A DNA stretch of 64,000 bases, taken from contig DASYBU010000058.1 in the NCBI GenBank assembly GCA_036500605.1, forward strand, positions 1-64,000. Reading direction: 5' to 3'. A model generated the notes under the pieces. It saw nothing but the letters and a program-made list of their open reading frames with translations. It searched no databases and had not been told where the DNA came from. The stretch is from JAFALK01 sp036500605 (GTDB lineage Bacteria > Pseudomonadota > Gammaproteobacteria > Burkholderiales > Burkholderiaceae_C). Positions 60,957-64,000 of this stretch are shown piece by piece (within the stretch, counting starts at the first letter, position 1; each line of letters opens with the position of its first letter). Both the position numbers and the translations under genes were made by a program.

Positions 60957-62345
60957 TCAGCACTCGACGATGTTCACCGCCAGCCCGCCGCGCGCGGTTT
61001 CCTTGTACTTGGTCATCATGTCCGCACCGGTATCACGCATGGTCTTGATGACCTTGTCGAGGCTGACGAAGTGGGTGCCGTCGCCGTGCAGGGCCATCCG
61101 TGCCGCATTGATGGCCTTGACCGAAGCAATCGCGTTGCGCTCGATGCAGGGGATCTGCACGAGGCCGCCGACCGGGTCGCAGGTCAGGCCCAAATGGTGC
61201 TCCATGCCGATCTCGGCGGCGTTCTCGACCTGGGCGGGCGTGCCGCCCATCACCTGGCAGAGTGCGGCCGCGGCCATCGAACAGGCCACGCCGACTTCGC
61301 CCTGGCAGCCGACCTCAGCGCCCGAGATCGAGGCGTTCTCCTTGTAGAGAATGCCGATGGCGGCGGCGGTCAGCAGGAAGTCGACCACGCCGTCTTCATT
61401 GGCGCCGTGAACAAAGCGCGTGTAGTAGTGCAGCACGGCGGGCACGATGCCGGCCGCGCCGTTGGTGGGCGCGGTGACCACGCGGCCGCCGGCAGCGTTT
61501 TCTTCATTGACGGCCAGCGCGTAGAGGTTGACCCAGTCCATCACCTGCAGCGGATCGCGCAGCGCGGCTTCGGGGTTGCTCGTCAGCTTGCGGTGCCATT
61601 GCGCCGCGCGCCGCACGACCTTGAAGCCGCCGGGCAGGATGCCTTCGGTCTTGCAGCCGCGTACGACGCAGTCCTGCATGACCTGCCAGATCTTCAACAG
61701 GCCGGCGCGGGTTTCGGCGTCCGGGCGCCAATGGGCTTCGTTGCGACGCATCAGCTCGGCGATGCTGATGCCGTTCGCTTGGGTCAGCGCCAACAAATCG
61801 TCACCGGACTTGAAGGGGTAGGGCAGCACGGTGGCATCGGGCGCGATGACCTTCTGCTTGCTGCCGTCGCTGGCCACTTCATCGCTGACCACAAAGCCGC
61901 CGCCGACCGAATAGAAGGTCTTCTCGGCGATCTTCTCGCCGGCCGCGTCAAAGGCGATGAAGATCATGCCGTTGGCGTGGAAGGGCAGGCTCTGGCGGCG
62001 GAAGAAGGTCAGATCCTTCGCTTCGTTGAAGGCGATCGCGTGCTCGCCCAGCAGCATCAAGTTGCCGGCGCGAATCGCCTCGAGATACGCCGGGATCTGC
62101 TCGATATCGACCGTGTCCGGCTCGTGCCCGGCCAGGCCGAGCAGTACCGCCTTGTCGCTGCCGTGGCCCTTGCCGGTGGCGCCGAGCGAGCCGTAGAGCT
62201 GCGAGGAGACGCGGGCCGTCTTGTCGAGCAGGCCCTCATGCTTGAGGCGCAGCCCGAAGAGCCGGGCCGCGCGCATCGGGCCCACGGTATGCGAGCTCGA
62301 TGGGCCGATACCGATTTTGAAAAGGTCGAATACCGAGACAGCCAT
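60957..62345 (-). CDS. sdaA: L-serine ammonia-lyase, iron-sulfur type
   Basis: SdaA deaminates L-serine to pyruvate and ammonia with a [4Fe-4S] cluster. The 462-residue single-chain form has GPSSSHTVGPM at 14-24, the cluster cysteines C347, C355 and C389 (EVGCQGEVGVACSM and GLTCDPVGG), and TAPTNGAAGIVPAVLHYY. The chain ends IVEC; a C-terminal cysteine is reported to act as an autoinhibitory cluster ligand in the Legionella enzyme, and the same could hold here. It lies downstream of gcvP, linking glycine-derived serine to pyruvate. Confidence 0.96.
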   Translation of the reverse strand: MAVSVFDLFKIGIGPSSSHTVGPMRAARLFGLRLKHEGLLDKTARVSSQLYGSLGATGKGHGSDKAVLLGLAGHEPDTVDIEQIPAYLEAIRAGNLMLLGEHAIAFNEAKDLTFFRRQSLPFHANGMIFIAFDAAGEKIAEKTFYSVGGGFVVSDEVASDGSKQKVIAPDATVLPYPFKSGDDLLALTQANGISIAELMRRNEAHWRPDAETRAGLLKIWQVMQDCVVRGCKTEGILPGGFKVVRRAAQWHRKLTSNPEAALRDPLQVMDWVNLYALAVNEENAAGGRVVTAPTNGAAGIVPAVLHYYTRFVHGANEDGVVDFLLTAAAIGILYKENASISGAEVGCQGEVGVACSMAAAALCQVMGGTPAQVENAAEIGMEHHLGLTCDPVGGLVQIPCIERNAIASVKAINAARMALHGDGTHFVSLDKVIKTMRDTGADMMTKYKETARGGLAVNIVEC

Positions 62346-62364
62346 GGGAACACCTCAATTCAAT

Positions 62365-62472
62365 TTCAGGAACGCAGAGGGCGCAAAGGGACGCAGAGAA
62401 CGCGAAGGAAGGAAAAACATGAAGTTTTTCTCTGTGAGCTCTGCGTCCCTCTGCGCTCTCTGCGTTCCGGAA
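62365..62472. repeat. Long inverted repeat, GCAGAG family, copy 2
   Basis: Arms at 62365-62398 and 62439-62472 pair at 31 of 34 positions; the loop of 40 bases contains AAAAACATGAAGTTTTT, itself palindromic. The arm sequence (GGAACGCAGAGGGCGCA) matches copy 1 at 4929-5029 at 21 of 23 aligned positions. It lies between the gcvP stop and the sdaA start. Confidence 0.88.
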
Positions 62473-62492
62473 ACTTGTTCCCGGACCTTTGC

Positions 62493-64000
<1,508 letters not shown>

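Noticed and set aside
58777..61347. 856-codon plus-strand open frame over the Pro-rich, HDOD and sdaA region
   Set aside because: It spans three genes on the other strand and shows no motif; Pro/Ala-rich DNA gives long antisense frames.

Overview
The window looks like chromosomal DNA from a high-GC betaproteobacterium of the order Burkholderiales, probably close to Roseateles, Pelomonas or Rubrivivax. This is inferred from codon use, from the nuoN-DUF2818-NUDIX-DUF1178 order, from the large TonB-dependent receptor and DctP-type TRAP transporter, and from a C-rich/G-rich intergenic repeat that I associate with this group. No rRNA, tRNA, CRISPR array, insertion sequence, prophage or integrase was seen. 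Genes are packed tightly and no gene-free stretch exceeds 300 bases. The longest is the 261-bp gap at 23848-24108, which holds an unusual structured element.

Layout. 1-3967: end of the complex I operon (nuoL partial, nuoM, nuoN), then DUF2818, a NUDIX hydrolase and DUF1178 (4044-5501). 5629-10916: an RND efflux adaptor/pump pair and an SDR. 10931-12733: a chemoreceptor with a C-terminal CheR/CheB tether. 12933-17188: a TonB-dependent receptor divergent from a secreted cyanophycinase. 17195-20166: an FAD-linked oxidase, DUF2069 and a YihY membrane protein. 20170-22993: an XRE-cupin regulator divergent from kbl-tdh (threonine to glycine plus acetyl-CoA). 23056-25732: small envelope and housekeeping genes with two repeat structures.

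25819-36048 is a one-direction pectin/galacturonate cluster: uxaC, uxaA, uxaB, an ExuT-like transporter, a porin, a GH28 polygalacturonase lipoprotein and a GntR/FCD regulator. A second chemoreceptor (36209) is transcribed divergently from uxaC across a perfect inverted repeat. Together these would cut polygalacturonate, import galacturonate and carry it to 2-keto-3-deoxygluconate; the KDG kinase and aldolase are not in the window.

37841-44853: aroC, an MFS transporter and a second RND adaptor/pump pair. 44943-54812: a malonate locus with a GntR regulator divergent from a DctPQM TRAP transporter and mdcA-C-D-E-G-B-H, almost every gene overlapping or touching the next. It would import malonate and decarboxylate it on a prosthetic-group-carrying acyl carrier protein. 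54888-56120: a Cys/Met-metabolism PLP enzyme. 56105-60828: a poorly described three-gene set (HDOD protein, membrane-anchored Pro/Ala/Thr-rich repeat protein, TPR/SPINDLY glycosyltransferase). 60957-64000: sdaA and the C-terminal part of gcvP, linking glycine and serine breakdown.

The most unusual non-coding signals are a pair of inverted stem-loops with a conserved loop and covarying stems (23878-24077), two copies of a long inverted repeat (4929-5029 and 62365-62472), and a six-copy 9-mer tandem repeat just before a CBS-domain gene (25195-25248). Long open frames opposite the real genes are common at this GC content and were treated as shadows.
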